DNA from: Thioflexithrix psekupsensis
Lineage (GTDB): Bacteria; Pseudomonadota; Gammaproteobacteria; Beggiatoales; Beggiatoaceae
Direction: 5' to 3'
Length of the DNA stretch: 64,000 nt
Assembly (NCBI RefSeq): GCF_002149925.1
Contig: NZ_MSLT01000001.1
Span: 62,001 to 126,000 of the forward strand
The notes under the pieces were generated by a model that saw only the letters and a program-made list of their open reading frames with translations, was not told where the DNA came from and ran no database searches. The position numbers and the translations under genes were made by a program. Shown in pieces: positions 9,208-19,654 of the stretch (position 1 is its first letter; every line of letters begins with the position of its first letter).

Positions 9208-10364
9208 ATGAAAAGTATTAACTTGTTTTCTCTATTGTGTTTTTCTTTACTTTTATTTAGCTTCATTGTTTCTGCTGATATTAAAGAAGAGATAGAACCT
9301 ATTAAAATTGCGGTGATTATGCCCAAAACGGGCAATGCCGCTTCTTACAATTACAGCGGCTTAATGGGCGTGCGTTTTGCGGTGGCTTTATTAAATCAAC
9401 AAGGCGGGCTTTTAAATCGCCCCATTGAGTTAATAGAATTCGACAATCAAAGTAGCCCTATTGGCTCTAAAGTGGCGGCGGATATGGCTGTGCAGCAGCA
9501 AGTGCATGGTGTGATTGGTCCCGGTTGGAGTTCGCACGCGCTTGGCAGTGCGCCGGTGTTGCAGCAAGCGGGAATTCCTATGATTTCTGCCAATGCCACG
9601 ATTGATCAATTGACAGAAATGGGTGACTATATTTTTCGCGCTTGCTTTATCGATACTTTACAAGGAACATTATTGGCAGAATTTGCCAGAAAAGTATTAA
9701 TGGCAGAAACGGCGGTTATTTTTGTCAATATTCGCAGTGATTATAGCATGGCTTTATCAGAAAAGTTTAAAACTATTTTTGAGCAATTAGGGGGAAAAAT
9801 TAGCCTAGAGATTGAGTATCAAGAAAGACATCGTGATTTTCGTCCTTTATTGCGTTCTGTCATGATGTTGCAACCTGATTTATTATTTGTTCCCAGTTAT
9901 GACGAAATTATTTTATTTACAGAACATGCTAATGATTTAGATTTTAGACCCATTATATTGGGTGGAGATGGCTGGCCACGGGAAGGATTTAATAAAACTA
10001 TGCTGGGTTTTTTTAGCACACATTGGACTTCAGAAACAGCAGATGAATCTACTCTAGCCTTATCACAACAATTTATTGAATGGCAACAGCAAGAAATGGT
10101 CCAATTCCTATTGATTCTGAGGTGGTATTAGCCCGCGATGCGGTTTATTTATTGGCTGATGCCATTACTCGCGCCAATAGCTCAAATCCTGCCGATATTC
10201 GCAAAGCTTTGGCAGAAACTAAAGGATTTCAGGGCATCACAGGAGAAATTACTTTTGATGAATTAGGCAATCCAATTAAACCTGTTATTATCATGCGAAT
10301 GTTTCAAGGAAAAGCCAGTTATTATCAATCACTACTTCCACCTGATTTTATTATTACAGAATAA
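9208..10364 (+). pseudogene. LivK-like periplasmic binding protein gene with a frameshift
   Basis: The first frame (9208-10131) encodes a signal peptide (about residues 1-24) and most of a type I periplasmic binding protein of the branched-chain amino acid family: PIKIAVIMPKTGNAA near the start, then GVIGPGWSSHA and GGDGWP. After the codons for EWQQQE it runs into a wrong C-terminus. The rest of the family sequence (ARDAVYLLADAITRA, then the C-terminal lobe) continues in the -1 frame to 10364. Adding one A in the run at about 10094-10096 restores a continuous protein of about 385 residues. This may be a true mutation or a sequencing error in a short A-run. There are no Liv permease genes nearby; the neighbour is a histidine kinase, so a sensory role is likely. 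Confidence 0.75.
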
Positions 10365-10378
10365 CTATTTTTCATTGG

Positions 10379-12415
10379 ATGATAACGATAATGAATAATA
10401 AAACCCTTCGATTTAAGTTTAATGTTATATTAGTTTTCACTTTATTACTTATTTCCACTATTTATATCGCTATTTTGTATCCATTTGAAATGCGGCGGCA
10501 AAAATTGGCATTAGAACAGGTGAGTTTATTATTAAATTCTATTGTGTATCAGCGACGGGATGAATTAGCCAATGAATTATTTGCGCGACATCAACGCTCT
10601 ATGGTAAAAACATTAGAGCGAATTTTAGAGATGGAAAAGGTGTTGCACGTCAGTGTTTATTTCTCTGATGGAACGCCATTTGTGGCTACGGGAAAAGGCG
10701 AAATAGAACCGCTATCATTAACGATGCAAGAATTGATTAATCATAAAAAAGATGTTTATGAAGAAAATATTTGGGAAGGGATTGAAGTTTTAACGTATTT
10801 GACCGCATTTGAAGTGATTGGAGAGCGAGTGGGTTATTTAAAAATTAATTACTCTTTAGAAGCTGTGAATAAAAATACTCGTTTTAGCATTATTATATTT
10901 ACCACGTTATTATTTACTATTTTATTGGTGATTTCAGTTTTACTTAATTTTACCTTAATGCGCTTTGTGATTAAACCTGTGGTTCGTTTGCAAGAAGTGA
11001 TGCAAAAAGTTGAAGAAATGCCACAGAATCATGGCATTTATCATGAACGTTTAACGATTCAATTGCCTGTGCGGGATTTAGATGAAATTGGTTTATTATA
11101 TCGGGCATTTAATCAGATGGTGCAGCGTTTAGATTGTGCATTGCAAGCGGTGGCAATGGCGAATTCGGAATTAGAAGAAAAAGTACGGCAACGCACCCTG
11201 AATTTAGAGCAGCTTAATGCAGAATTAACCGAAGCGCGACAACGGGCTGAAGCCGCTAATCAAACCAAAAGCCAATTTGTGGCGAATGTTAGTCATGAAT
11301 TGCGCACGCCTTTGAACGGCATTTTAGGCATGGCTGAATTGTTATTAAGTTCTCCTTTAACACCTGAGTTAAAAAATAATCTGGATATTATTCACAGTTC
11401 GGGAAAATTATTATTAAATTTGATTAATGAATTGCTCGATGTGTCTAAATTAGAAGCGGGCAAAGTAGAACTAGAATCACGTGATTTTAATTTAAAAAAT
11501 ACTTTAGATAATGTTTTAAATTTAATGCGTTTGCGGGCTGAAGAAAAAGGGTTGAAATTACAAGTTGATATGGATGCGAAGTGTCCCGTGTGGATGGTGG
11601 GCGATGATAATCGTTTACAGCAAGTTATTTTGAATTTGGTCAGCAATTCCATTAAATTTACGGCTAAAGGACAAGTGACGATTAAAGTTGAATGTTTGCA
11701 TCTTGCAGAACAACAAGTGACTTTTAAATGCGCCATTATTGACACGGGAATTGGTATTAGTGCGGAAAAATTGGGACGCTTATTTCAAAAATTTAGTCAA
11801 GCCGATTCTTCTACCAGTCGAGAATATGGTGGCACAGGATTAGGATTATATATTTGTCAGCAATTGGTCTTGTTAATGGGGGGGCAAATTGGGGTGGAAA
11901 CGAAAGCCCAAGAAGGCAGTATTTTCTGGTTTATTTTAACCTTACCCATTGCAGAACCACCCGCCGTAATAGCAGCGAATCCCGCGCTTATCGCACAACA
12001 AGAAGAAGATATTAATGTATTGTTAAAGCATGCGCAATTACTTTTGGTTGAAGATAATAAAACCAATCAGCTTATTGCTAAAGTCATGTTACAGAAATTA
12101 GGCGGGCATATTATGATTGCAAATCACGGTCAAGAAGCCTTAGATTTATTGGCACAACATACTTTTGATCTGATATTAATGGATGTGCAAATGCCTATTT
12201 TAGACGGTTATCAAACCACTCGCCGAATTCGAGAAAATAACACCACTCATTACGCGACCATTCCCATTATTGCCATGACCGCTAATGCGTCTAATAGCGA
12301 TTTTGAAAGCTGCATTCGTTCGGGTATGAACGATTTTCTGACTAAACCTATCACCCTTGATGCACTGGCTAACACCTTGAAAAAATGGCTGCCACGTAAA
12401 TCCCCTTCTGCTTGA
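10379..12415 (+). CDS. Hybrid sensor histidine kinase with receiver domain
   Basis: A 678-residue membrane kinase. It has two membrane spans (about 13-34 and 170-192) around a periplasmic sensor region, a HAMP domain (about 193-255), a coiled coil, and a HisKA domain with phospho-acceptor His306 in [13 protein letters not shown]. An HATPase domain follows (N box [10 protein letters not shown] boxes DTGIGIS and GGTGLGLYI). A C-terminal receiver domain has phospho-acceptor Asp602 in LMDVQMP. It follows the periplasmic binding protein gene by about 14 bases, so the binding protein may present a ligand to the sensor region. No output regulator is adjacent. The start could also be the internal ATG 12 bases downstream (MNNKTLRF). 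Confidence 0.9.
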   Translation: MITIMNNKTLRFKFNVILVFTLLLISTIYIAILYPFEMRRQKLALEQVSLLLNSIVYQRRDELANELFARHQRSMVKTLERILEMEKVLHVSVYFSDGTPFVATGKGEIEPLSLTMQELINHKKDVYEENIWEGIEVLTYLTAFEVIGERVGYLKINYSLEAVNKNTRFSIIIFTTLLFTILLVISVLLNFTLMRFVIKPVVRLQEVMQKVEEMPQNHGIYHERLTIQLPVRDLDEIGLLYRAFNQMVQRLDCALQAVAMANSELEEKVRQRTLNLEQLNAELTEARQRAEAANQTKSQFVANVSHELRTPLNGILGMAELLLSSPLTPELKNNLDIIHSSGKLLLNLINELLDVSKLEAGKVELESRDFNLKNTLDNVLNLMRLRAEEKGLKLQVDMDAKCPVWMVGDDNRLQQVILNLVSNSIKFTAKGQVTIKVECLHLAEQQVTFKCAIIDTGIGISAEKLGRLFQKFSQADSSTSREYGGTGLGLYICQQLVLLMGGQIGVETKAQEGSIFWFILTLPIAEPPAVIAANPALIAQQEEDINVLLKHAQLLLVEDNKTNQLIAKVMLQKLGGHIMIANHGQEALDLLAQHTFDLILMDVQMPILDGYQTTRRIRENNTTHYATIPIIAMTANASNSDFESCIRSGMNDFLTKPITLDALANTLKKWLPRKSPSA

Positions 12416-12541
12416 TCCCTGCCTATTCTGTTGTGGTTATAAAAAACCTTTCTGTTTATCGGATTGAATTTTTAAAAAAATTGATTCATACTCGCTTTAT
12501 GTAGGGTGATAAATCACTTTTTAACTTAGATTAAAAAAAAC

Positions 12542-13120
12542 ATGAGCGATTACTTATTAATTTTTATTAGCACAGTATTGGTCAATAATTTCGTTTTGGT
12601 GAAATTCTTAGGCTTATGTCCCTTTATGAGCGTTTCTACTAAATTAGAAACGGCTGTGGGGATGGGATTGGCCACCACTTTTGTTTTAACCTTATCTTCA
12701 ATTTCCAGCTACTTAGTGAATTATTATTTACTGATTCCTGCAAATTTAGAATTTTTACGCACCATTGCTTTTATTTTAGTGATTGCGGGCGTGGTGCAAT
12801 TTACAGAAATGGTGGTGCATAAAACCAGTCCTTTGTTGTATCAAAGTTTAGGCATTTTCTTACCGTTAATTACCACGAATTGTGCGGTATTGGGCGTGGC
12901 ATTATTAAATGTGCAAGAACAGCATGGATTTTTATCTTCTGCGGTGTATGGTTTTGGTGCGGCAATTGGTTTTTCTTTGGTATTAACTTTGTTTGCGGCT
13001 TTGCGCGAACGAGTGGCATTAGCGGATGTGCCGAGTGTTTTTAAAGGCGCGCCCATTGCGCTGATTTCTACGGGAATTATGGCGATTGCTTTTATGGGCT
13101 TTACGGGTTTAGTAAAATGA
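12542..13120 (+). CDS. rnfA: Electron transport complex subunit RnfA
   Basis: RnfA is a core integral membrane subunit of the Rnf complex, which couples ferredoxin:NAD+ electron transfer to ion movement. The 192-residue protein has six hydrophobic spans and the family motifs [14 protein letters not shown] near residue 15 and [13 protein letters not shown] near 108, which hold the conserved cysteines. It overlaps rnfB by four bases (ATGA), as in standard rnf operons. Length matches E. coli RsxA (193). Confidence 0.95.
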   Translation: MSDYLLIFISTVLVNNFVLVKFLGLCPFMSVSTKLETAVGMGLATTFVLTLSSISSYLVNYYLLIPANLEFLRTIAFILVIAGVVQFTEMVVHKTSPLLYQSLGIFLPLITTNCAVLGVALLNVQEQHGFLSSAVYGFGAAIGFSLVLTLFAALRERVALADVPSVFKGAPIALISTGIMAIAFMGFTGLVK

Positions 13121-13701
13121 TAATTTTATCGGCCATTTTTGTTTTGGGTGGATTGGCATTTGGGTTTGGCATTTTATTGAGCTACGCTGCGGTGCGATTT
13201 CGGGTTGAAAGTAATCCAGTGGTCGATCAAATTGATGCCATTTTGCCTCAACAGCAATGTGGAAAATGCGCTTATCCGGGCTGCCGACCTTACGCCGAAG
13301 CCATCGCCAAGGGTGAAGCAGACATTAATTTATGTCCCCCCGGCGGAGAAGCGGGCATGTTGGCTTTGGCTGATTTGTTAGACCGAGAACCTAGACCATT
13401 AAACGCCACCGAAGTCACAGAAAAAATACAAAAAGTGGCCGTTATTGATGAACAAACTTGTATCGGTTGTACATTATGTATTCAAGCCTGTCCCGTCGAT
13501 GCCATTCTTGGCATGGCAAAACAAATGCACACGGTCATCGCCAGCGAATGCACAGGCTGTGAATTATGTATTGCACCTTGCCCCGTAGATTGTATTAGCA
13601 TGATTTCTGTGCCACAAACCACCAGCAATTGGAAATGGCCTTATCCCGTTTTTCGCTTAAAACCCACCTCTTCCCGCTTGCCAGAGTCAGTCACGCAATG
13701 A
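13117..13701 (+). CDS. rnfB: Electron transport complex subunit RnfB
   Basis: RnfB is the iron-sulfur subunit that receives electrons on the cytoplasmic face of the Rnf complex. It has an N-terminal membrane span (about 4-25), the 4Fe-4S domain with CGKCAYPGC near residues 48-56 and a further cysteine near 73, and two C-terminal ferredoxin clusters ([12 protein letters not shown] and [12 protein letters not shown]). The 194-residue length is typical. It overlaps rnfA upstream, and its stop codon overlaps the rnfC ATG. Confidence 0.95.
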   Translation: MIILSAIFVLGGLAFGFGILLSYAAVRFRVESNPVVDQIDAILPQQQCGKCAYPGCRPYAEAIAKGEADINLCPPGGEAGMLALADLLDREPRPLNATEVTEKIQKVAVIDEQTCIGCTLCIQACPVDAILGMAKQMHTVIASECTGCELCIAPCPVDCISMISVPQTTSNWKWPYPVFRLKPTSSRLPESVTQ

Positions 13702-15290
13702 ATTTAACGAATTTTAAAAGTTTATGGCGTTTTAATGGAGGAATTCATTTACCCGGCCATAAATCCTTGTCTAATCAATCCCCTATTATTAAAGCCGAAT
13801 TACCGCGTTTTCTGGTTTTGCCTTTATTGCAACACATTGGAGTGCCGGCCGAGCCAGCGGTAAAAGTAGGCGATTCGGTGTTAAAAGGGCAAATTATTGC
13901 GCGTTGTCAAGCGGATAATTGTGATGTGTTGACCAGTTCGCCGATTCATGCGTCAAGTTCGGGAACGATGGTGGCGATTGAAGCGCGTCCGGTGCCGCAT
14001 CCGTCGGGTTTGTCTGCGCCGTGTATTATTATTGAAACGGATGGCTTGGATGCGTGGGTGGAAAAACGCCCGTTGTTGGATTACAAAAATTTGTCTCCTG
14101 CCGAAGTCAGACAACATATTGCGCGAGCGGGTATTGTGGGTTTAGGGGGCGCGGGTTTTCCGTCGCACATGAAATTGCGTCCCGAAGGCATTAACACGTT
14201 GATTTTAAACGGGGCTGAATGTGAGCCGTATATTACATGTGATGATCGCTTAATGCGGGAGCGTCCCGATGAAATTATTGCGGGCGCGGAGATTTTGCGT
14301 CATGTACTAGGTGGAGCGAAACATTGTATTATTGCAGTGGAAGACAATAAGCCCGAAGCCTTCAACGCATTACAAGAAGAATTAACCCGTCGCCACGCGC
14401 ATAGCGATATAGCAGTTATACAAGTTCCCACACGCTATCCGACGGGCGGCGAACGGCAACTCATCCAAGTCTTGACGGGAAAAGAAATTGGTCGTGCCGA
14501 TTTGCCGGCGCGTTTTGGGATTGTCATGCACAATGTGGAAACGGCTAAAGCGGTCTGTCGTGCCGTACAATATGGCGAGCCTTTGGTATCACGTACAGTC
14601 ACGGTGACAGGCGGCGGCGTGACACGTCCCGGTAATTTTGAAGTCCCATTGGGTATGCGAATGGCGGATTTATTGGCACAAGCGGGAAAAATACCTGAAG
14701 TCAAACGCTTGGTGATGGGCGGCCCTATGATGGGTTTTGCCTTGCCGTCGGATGATTTACCGATTGTGAAAACAACAAATTGCTTAATTGCGTATTTGCC
14801 GCATGAAGTAAAAATATTACCCGAAGCCATGCCATGTATTCGATGTGGCGCGTGTGCGGAAACCTGCCCTGTCAATTTATTACCGCAACAGTTATATTGG
14901 TTCGCTCAAGCCAAAGAATTCAAGAAGTTACAAGCACAACATTTATTTGAATGTATTGATTGTGGTTGTTGTGCTTACGTTTGCCCTAGCCATATTCCGT
15001 TGGTGGATTACTTTCGTTTTGCGAAAGCAGAAATTCGTGCCGCGGATCGAGAAAAACAACGCGCCGATCATGCGCGCCAACGTTATGAGTCGCGCCAAGC
15101 CCGTTTAGAACGAGAAAAAGCCGAAAAAGCCGCACGTCACCAACAAAAAGCCACTTTGCCTGACGCAACGACAGTGAACGACGGCCAAGACAAACAAGCC
15201 GAAATCGCCGCCGCGGTCGCACGAGTGCAGGCGAAAAAATCAGTCGCTTCCGCCGCGGTCGAAGCCGAGAAAAATACAAATGAGTCCTGA
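13698..15290 (+). CDS. rnfC: Electron transport complex subunit RnfC
   Basis: RnfC is the peripheral Rnf subunit that binds FMN and NADH and carries iron-sulfur clusters. I place the start at ATG 13698, which overlaps the rnfB stop in an ATGA arrangement and gives the usual N-terminus with [13 protein letters not shown]. The protein has the glycine-rich [13 protein letters not shown] motif near residue 151 and ferredoxin clusters [12 protein letters not shown] near 379 and [12 protein letters not shown] near 419. The C-terminal 80 residues are a charged, alanine-rich helical tail, as in long gammaproteobacterial RnfC. No rnfD, rnfG or rnfE follows. Confidence 0.93.
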   Translation: MNLTNFKSLWRFNGGIHLPGHKSLSNQSPIIKAELPRFLVLPLLQHIGVPAEPAVKVGDSVLKGQIIARCQADNCDVLTSSPIHASSSGTMVAIEARPVPHPSGLSAPCIIIETDGLDAWVEKRPLLDYKNLSPAEVRQHIARAGIVGLGGAGFPSHMKLRPEGINTLILNGAECEPYITCDDRLMRERPDEIIAGAEILRHVLGGAKHCIIAVEDNKPEAFNALQEELTRRHAHSDIAVIQVPTRYPTGGERQLIQVLTGKEIGRADLPARFGIVMHNVETAKAVCRAVQYGEPLVSRTVTVTGGGVTRPGNFEVPLGMRMADLLAQAGKIPEVKRLVMGGPMMGFALPSDDLPIVKTTNCLIAYLPHEVKILPEAMPCIRCGACAETCPVNLLPQQLYWFAQAKEFKKLQAQHLFECIDCGCCAYVCPSHIPLVDYFRFAKAEIRAADREKQRADHARQRYESRQARLEREKAEKAARHQQKATLPDATTVNDGQDKQAEIAAAVARVQAKKSVASAAVEAEKNTNES

Positions 15291-15777
15291 TACCTCTCCT
15301 CAAATGTTTTACATTTCTATCGTTATCGAAAGACAGTCTGTTCGTAATCACCCGTGGTTGAAACACCGCTGGCGTGTGGTGGGCGTGGTGGTGGCTGAGG
15401 AAAAACAAAGCCGTCAGCGGGTATTGATTCGTGAAGATGCGGAAAATACGTGGTTCATGTGGCAGGGATTTACGCTACAATTGCACCGCGATCAAGCTCC
15501 CAGTTACTACCACAATTTGACTTCAGAAACGCCACAATTATTCGTTATTTGTCATCCATCCTCTGATTTTCCTGAGCCTACGCCGTTTTTAGTCACGCTG
15601 AGTGATGATGAAGCCTGCGCCTATTTGGAGGCTTCGTCTGAGGTTCACAACGTCGATATTCCCCCGTCGATTTATCCTTGGCTGGAAAAATACGTGGTAG
15701 AAAATTACATTCCAGATGCCCCGAAAAAACGACAACGCGAGGCGTGGTTTAAAGATGCGCCACCGCGGGAAAGTTAG
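15280..15777 (+). CDS. DUF3305 family protein
   Basis: A 165-residue soluble protein matching DUF3305, with the family N-terminus (SIVIERQSVRNHPWLKHRWR, then VVGV) and the later block PFLVTLSDDEACAYLEA. The family function is not known; members are found near redox enzyme genes such as formate dehydrogenase. The start codon overlaps the end of rnfC by 11 bases, so it is translated with the rnf genes and occupies the place where rnfD normally sits. A role in Rnf or ferredoxin-linked redox chemistry is a guess from context only. Confidence 0.75.
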   Translation: MSPDTSPQMFYISIVIERQSVRNHPWLKHRWRVVGVVVAEEKQSRQRVLIREDAENTWFMWQGFTLQLHRDQAPSYYHNLTSETPQLFVICHPSSDFPEPTPFLVTLSDDEACAYLEASSEVHNVDIPPSIYPWLEKYVVENYIPDAPKKRQREAWFKDAPPRES

Positions 15778-15910
15778 GCTTGGAATCAGAAAATTTTACA
15801 GTTTGTGTTTGAAATTTTCCTTGTTGCCCCTATAAAGCTGAATAACATCAAGTTTATGTTTTATCATGTGATGAAAATGTGAAAATAAGCGTTTTTCCGA
15901 AAAACAACTT

Positions 15911-16080
15911 TATCCATGATGAACTTGAAAAAATAACCCATGACACTATATCTGATGTCAACAGAAGATAGCCCAGCTAATCATCTGATAACAATGGATT
16001 TATTGACGATAGACTTGAAAAAATAGAGAGCGACACTATATCAGGTGTCAACTGAAAACCACACAGCTAACCATCTGATA
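15911..16080 (+). promoter_or_regulatory. Two tandem sigma-32-like heat-shock promoters (duplicated 80-bp unit)
   Basis: Two copies of an 80-bp sequence (15911-15990 and 16001-16080) lie at a 90-bp period in the 318-base gap before the small heat-shock gene. Each holds CTTGAAA (15924-15930; 16014-16020), a 13-base spacer and CACTATAT (15944-15951; 16034-16041). This resembles the sigma-32 consensus CTTGAAA and CCCCATnT with 13-15 bases between. Each copy ends in an ATCTGATAA-like segment. Conservation of both boxes between divergent copies suggests both are used. The rest of the gap (15778-15910) shows nothing else I can name. Confidence 0.75.
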
Positions 16081-16095
16081 AATAGGAGGTTTACC

Positions 16096-16548
16096 ATGTC
16101 AAACTTGTCAACCGTGCGTCAAGAACCTTGGGACTTGTTCAAACAAGTTTTTAAAGATTTGAACCACTGGTATGAACAAACACAAGCCTATGGTGATCAA
16201 TCCACTGTGGCGACCAGTAATTGGATTCCTGCGGTGGATATTCGGGAAGAAGCCCAACAATTTGTATTAGAAGCGGACATTCCCGGTGTTGATCCGCAAG
16301 CCATCGAAGTGTCTATGGAAAATGGCATGTTGACCATTAAAGGAACACGCGAATTGGTGGACAAAGAAGAACACAAATCGTATCGTCGTGTAGAACGTGT
16401 GCGTGGTCATTTTTACCGTCGTTTTAGTTTGCCAGAAACGGCAGATGCGGAAAATATCGCCGCTTCAGAAAAACACGGTGTGCTGACCATCACCATCCCG
16501 AAAAAAGCCGTCGCACAACCCAGAAAAATTGCGGTGAATATTCACTAA
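16096..16548 (+). CDS. Small heat-shock protein, Hsp20/IbpA family
   Basis: A 150-residue alpha-crystallin-type chaperone that holds unfolding proteins during heat stress. The alpha-crystallin domain spans about residues 45-145, with NWIPAVDIREE at its start, DIPGVDPQAIEV, RRFSLPETAD, and GVLTITIPKK near the C-terminus. The start is ATG 16096, preceded six bases earlier by a perfect AGGAGGT site (16084-16090). An upstream GTG at 16045 lies within the promoter repeat and is unlikely. Expression is probably driven by the two heat-shock promoters just upstream. Confidence 0.93.
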   Translation: MSNLSTVRQEPWDLFKQVFKDLNHWYEQTQAYGDQSTVATSNWIPAVDIREEAQQFVLEADIPGVDPQAIEVSMENGMLTIKGTRELVDKEEHKSYRRVERVRGHFYRRFSLPETADAENIAASEKHGVLTITIPKKAVAQPRKIAVNIH

Positions 16549-16572
16549 TTTAATTCTGATTTAAGGCGATTT

Positions 16573-16612
16573 ATCAGGATGTCAAAGTGAAATTTGGCAT
16601 CCTGATTTTTTC
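16573..16612. terminator. Rho-independent terminator between hsp20 and relA
   Basis: A long stem, ATCAGGATG (16573-16581) paired with CATCCTGAT (16599-16607) plus inner CAAA/TTTG pairs, followed by TTTTTT. It ends the hsp20 transcript and lies just before the convergent relA stop. Confidence 0.85.
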
Positions 16613-16629
16613 GTTCAACCGTTCTATTT

Positions 16630-18849
16630 TTAATGATTAATTCGCCGCGCCGACATGACATTTCTTAACCCGTCAATTTTAGTTAAAAAGCAACTGGCTT
16701 GATTGACGCTGTTGACTTCAATGGTAAAAACCATACGGGCTGTGCTTTCTTTTTTATTACTTAACGTATTGGCGGCGATAATATTAATATCTTCATTCGC
16801 GGCTAATGTTGTAATATCCGCTAATAAGCCTTTGCGCTCACTGGCAAGTACTTCAATATCCATCGCATACAATTCGTTACTGGAAGTTTTTCCCCATTCT
16901 ACGGCGATCAATCGCTCGTTTTGTTCACTTTGCCACTGTAAAACATTTGGGCAATCTTGACGGTGAATCACCACGCCTCGCCCTTTGCTGGTATAACCAA
17001 TGATCGGATCACCCGGCAGTGGACGACAGCAGCGCGCTAATTCCGTCATTAACCCATCCACGCCCTCAATCGAAACGCCTTGTGAGGAATGGGTAGGCGT
17101 AGGTTGTTGAACAATCTCTTGTTCATCGTCTATATCATGATGGGGTGCAAGAATTTCGCGGGTAAAACTGCGCCCAATTTGTTGTGGCGTAATTTCACCG
17201 CGGCCAATCGTGGCGAGAAACTGATCTAAACTTTCTGCTTTAAATTTTTGCGCCAATTGTTCTAAATTGACATCCAGCAGATTTAAACGTTTTAATTCGC
17301 GTTCTAAGGTTTGTCGTCCGGCTTGGATGTGTTGTGGCATTCCCAGTTTACGCAACCATCGCTTGACTTTGGCGCGGGCGCGGGAGGTCTTTAAAAATCC
17401 TAAATCGGGATTTAACCAATCACGACGCGGTTCTTCATTGTGATTTGAACGCAGAATTTGTACGCGATCTCCGTTTTTTAACTGATACGTCAATGGCACA
17501 ATGTGACCATTGATTTTTGCCCCACAACAACGGTGTCCTAATTCGGTATGAATGTAGTAGGCAAAATCAAGCACTGTCGCACCATTAGGCAGATCAATAA
17601 TTTCTCCTTTGGGAGTGAGCGCATACACGCGCTCTTCAAAAATTTCTGATTGTACTCGCTCTAAAAAATCATTTGTGTTACTTGCTTCTTCTTTCCACTG
17701 GGGAATTTGACGCAACCAGGAGATTTTTTGCGCAAAATTGTCATCAGTTGCAAGATTACTTTCCTTGTATCGCCAATGCGCCGCCACTCCGAATTCTGCA
17801 TGATGGTGCATGTCGTGCGTACGAATTTGCACTTCAAAACATTTATCATCAGGGCCAAAAACCGCTGTGTGTAACGAACGGTAGTCATTATTTTTAGGAC
17901 TGGCAATGTAATCGTCAAATTCATGGGGAATCGGCCGCCACATATTATGCACAATACCTAATACTCTGTAACACTCTGTATCCGTGTCCACAATCACCCG
18001 CACCGCACGCACGTCAAAAATTTGTTCAAATTCCAAATTCTTACGCTGCATTTTGCGCCAAATGCTATAAATATGTTTCGGCCGCCCCGTGACAACGGCT
18101 TTAATTTGGTGTTTTTCTAAGGCTTCTGAAAGGCGTTGGGTAATGGCATTAATATAATTTTCTCGATCTAAACGACGCTCGTCTAATAATTTCGCCATTT
18201 GCTGATAAATTTCAGGTTGCAAATAGCGCATCGATAAATCTTCTAATTCCCATTTAATTTGTCCAATCCCTAAACGATTGGCTAAAGGGGCAAATAATTC
18301 TTGGGTTTCGCGGGCTAAACGCAGTTGTTCATGTTCGGGCATGAATTTGATAACGCGCATGTCGTGTAAACGATCCGCTAGAATAATCAGCATCACCCGC
18401 ACATCTTTGACCATCGCTAACAGCATTCGACGTAAACTTTCTCGCTGTTGGGTTTGGGCTTGGGTTATATTTTCATTGAGCGAATCGACAAAACGCATTT
18501 TAGCTACGCCCTTCGTCAAGGCCGCAACACTGCGGCCAAAACGTTTTTCAATCACTTCAAGCGTCGTGAGTTGGTTCATCACGCTTTCGTGCAAAATAGC
18601 CGCAATCAAAACATCGGTTTCCATGCCCAAATCCGCCAGAATATCTGCCACCGTCAAGACATGCAGCAAATACAACTCTCCCGAAGGTCGAGTGCTGTCT
18701 TGGTGACATTCTGCGGCAAAGAGATAGGCATTGTGGATCGCGGCTTGTTCTTCAAAAGAAAGATTTTGGCTGATCCGTGCTAACCAGGTTTCTGTTTGTA
18801 AATGACCGGTGTGACCGGGTTCAAACAAAGGGTCTTTCACTTGTACCAT
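16630..18849 (-). CDS. relA: GTP pyrophosphokinase RelA ((p)ppGpp synthetase I)
   Basis: RelA makes (p)ppGpp on stalled ribosomes during amino acid starvation. The 739-residue protein has the long RSH layout: a degenerate HD region (about 40-190), synthetase domain (about 245-365, with GRPKHIYSIWRKMQ and EFDDYIASPK), TGS domain (about 405-465), helical and zinc-finger regions (ARCCRPLPGDP and HRQDCPNV near 600-630), and a C-terminal ACT domain. In the HD region the hydrolase HD pair is replaced by HE (His87-Glu88), and the downstream ED is missing, so it is probably synthetase only, like E. coli RelA (744 residues). The synthetase YQSxHT region reads NNDYRSLHT. Confidence 0.92.
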   Translation of the reverse strand: MVQVKDPLFEPGHTGHLQTETWLARISQNLSFEEQAAIHNAYLFAAECHQDSTRPSGELYLLHVLTVADILADLGMETDVLIAAILHESVMNQLTTLEVIEKRFGRSVAALTKGVAKMRFVDSLNENITQAQTQQRESLRRMLLAMVKDVRVMLIILADRLHDMRVIKFMPEHEQLRLARETQELFAPLANRLGIGQIKWELEDLSMRYLQPEIYQQMAKLLDERRLDRENYINAITQRLSEALEKHQIKAVVTGRPKHIYSIWRKMQRKNLEFEQIFDVRAVRVIVDTDTECYRVLGIVHNMWRPIPHEFDDYIASPKNNDYRSLHTAVFGPDDKCFEVQIRTHDMHHHAEFGVAAHWRYKESNLATDDNFAQKISWLRQIPQWKEEASNTNDFLERVQSEIFEERVYALTPKGEIIDLPNGATVLDFAYYIHTELGHRCCGAKINGHIVPLTYQLKNGDRVQILRSNHNEEPRRDWLNPDLGFLKTSRARAKVKRWLRKLGMPQHIQAGRQTLERELKRLNLLDVNLEQLAQKFKAESLDQFLATIGRGEITPQQIGRSFTREILAPHHDIDDEQEIVQQPTPTHSSQGVSIEGVDGLMTELARCCRPLPGDPIIGYTSKGRGVVIHRQDCPNVLQWQSEQNERLIAVEWGKTSSNELYAMDIEVLASERKGLLADITTLAANEDINIIAANTLSNKKESTARMVFTIEVNSVNQASCFLTKIDGLRNVMSARRINH

Positions 18850-19150
18850 GACTGTTTGCTGTATTTGCGCGTTAAAAGAGGGATAGTACGTTGACTGTGG
18901 TGGAATTGTGTGCTTTTACGTCGTGCAGGGGGTGCGCAGCGACCGCACAGAGTGAAATATGAATTGATGTTAAACCCATTGACTGTAAACACGGGGCGAA
19001 TTCGACAAAAATACTCTGTCGAATTCGAGTGATGCCTTGTCCCGATGCTTCGGTTAGAAGAGGGAATGACATGATTTCTCCACTGGGGTGTGCGATGAGG
19101 GGAGAAAAGCCAATGTAGATTTTGGGGTAAGAAATGTCGGCTATATGGGG
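18850..19150. other. 301-bp gap before relA with a 10-bp inverted repeat
   Basis: No convincing gene is seen. A 66-codon frame on the minus strand (18872-19072) has no recognisable homology or ribosome binding site. The clearest structure is a perfect inverted repeat, CGAATTCGAC (18997-19006) and GTCGAATTCG (19018-19027), with an 11-base loop. It could be an operator or RNA hairpin in the relA leader. The gap probably carries the relA promoter. Confidence 0.4.
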
Positions 19151-19654
19151 TTAGTTGTCAAGAACTTCAACCGATTCAATAATAACATCTTCTTTGGGGA
19201 CATCTTGATAACCAAAACGGTTTCCCGTAGGCACTTGTTTGATGCTTTCTACCACATCCATGCCTTCAACCACGCGCCCAAACACGCAATAGCCCCAACC
19301 TTGGGCATCTTTGCGGGTGTGATTGAGAAAGGTGTTGTTGCTGACATTGATAAAAAATTGTGAAGAGGCAGAGTGTGGATCGTTGGTACGCGCCATGGCG
19401 ATGGTGCCGATCTCGTTGCCTAAACCATTATCGGCTTCGTTTTGGATGGGGGGATTGGTTTTTTTCTGCTGCATATTGCCTTCTAAGCCTCCGCCTTGAA
19501 TGACAAAATTGCTAATGACCCGATGAAACAGTGTTCCGGTGTAAAACCCAGCATTGACATATTCCAAGAAATTCGCCACCGTTTTGGGGGCTTTTTCGGA
19601 ATTTAATTCTAAAACGATGAGACCGTGATTGGTGGTCATTTTGACACGTGGCAT
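19151..19654 (-). CDS. ppiB: Peptidyl-prolyl cis-trans isomerase, cyclophilin type (PpiB)
   Basis: A 167-residue cytoplasmic cyclophilin that isomerises X-Pro bonds. It has the family motifs [24 protein letters not shown], and [16 protein letters not shown], with the catalytic arginine in FHRV. No signal peptide is present. The longer frame begins at 19669, but GGAG lies eight bases before the inner ATG 19654, which also gives the usual N-terminus, so I use that start. Confidence 0.93.
   Translation of the reverse strand: MPRVKMTTNHGLIVLELNSEKAPKTVANFLEYVNAGFYTGTLFHRVISNFVIQGGGLEGNMQQKKTNPPIQNEADNGLGNEIGTIAMARTNDPHSASSQFFINVSNNTFLNHTRKDAQGWGYCVFGRVVEGMDVVESIKQVPTGNRFGYQDVPKEDVIIESVEVLDN

Noticed and set aside
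15911..16080. CRISPR-like repeat
   Set aside because: Only two 80-bp copies, with promoter boxes and no spacers of equal length.
18872..19072. 66-codon open frame upstream of relA
   Set aside because: No ribosome binding site and no recognisable domain; includes the inverted repeat.
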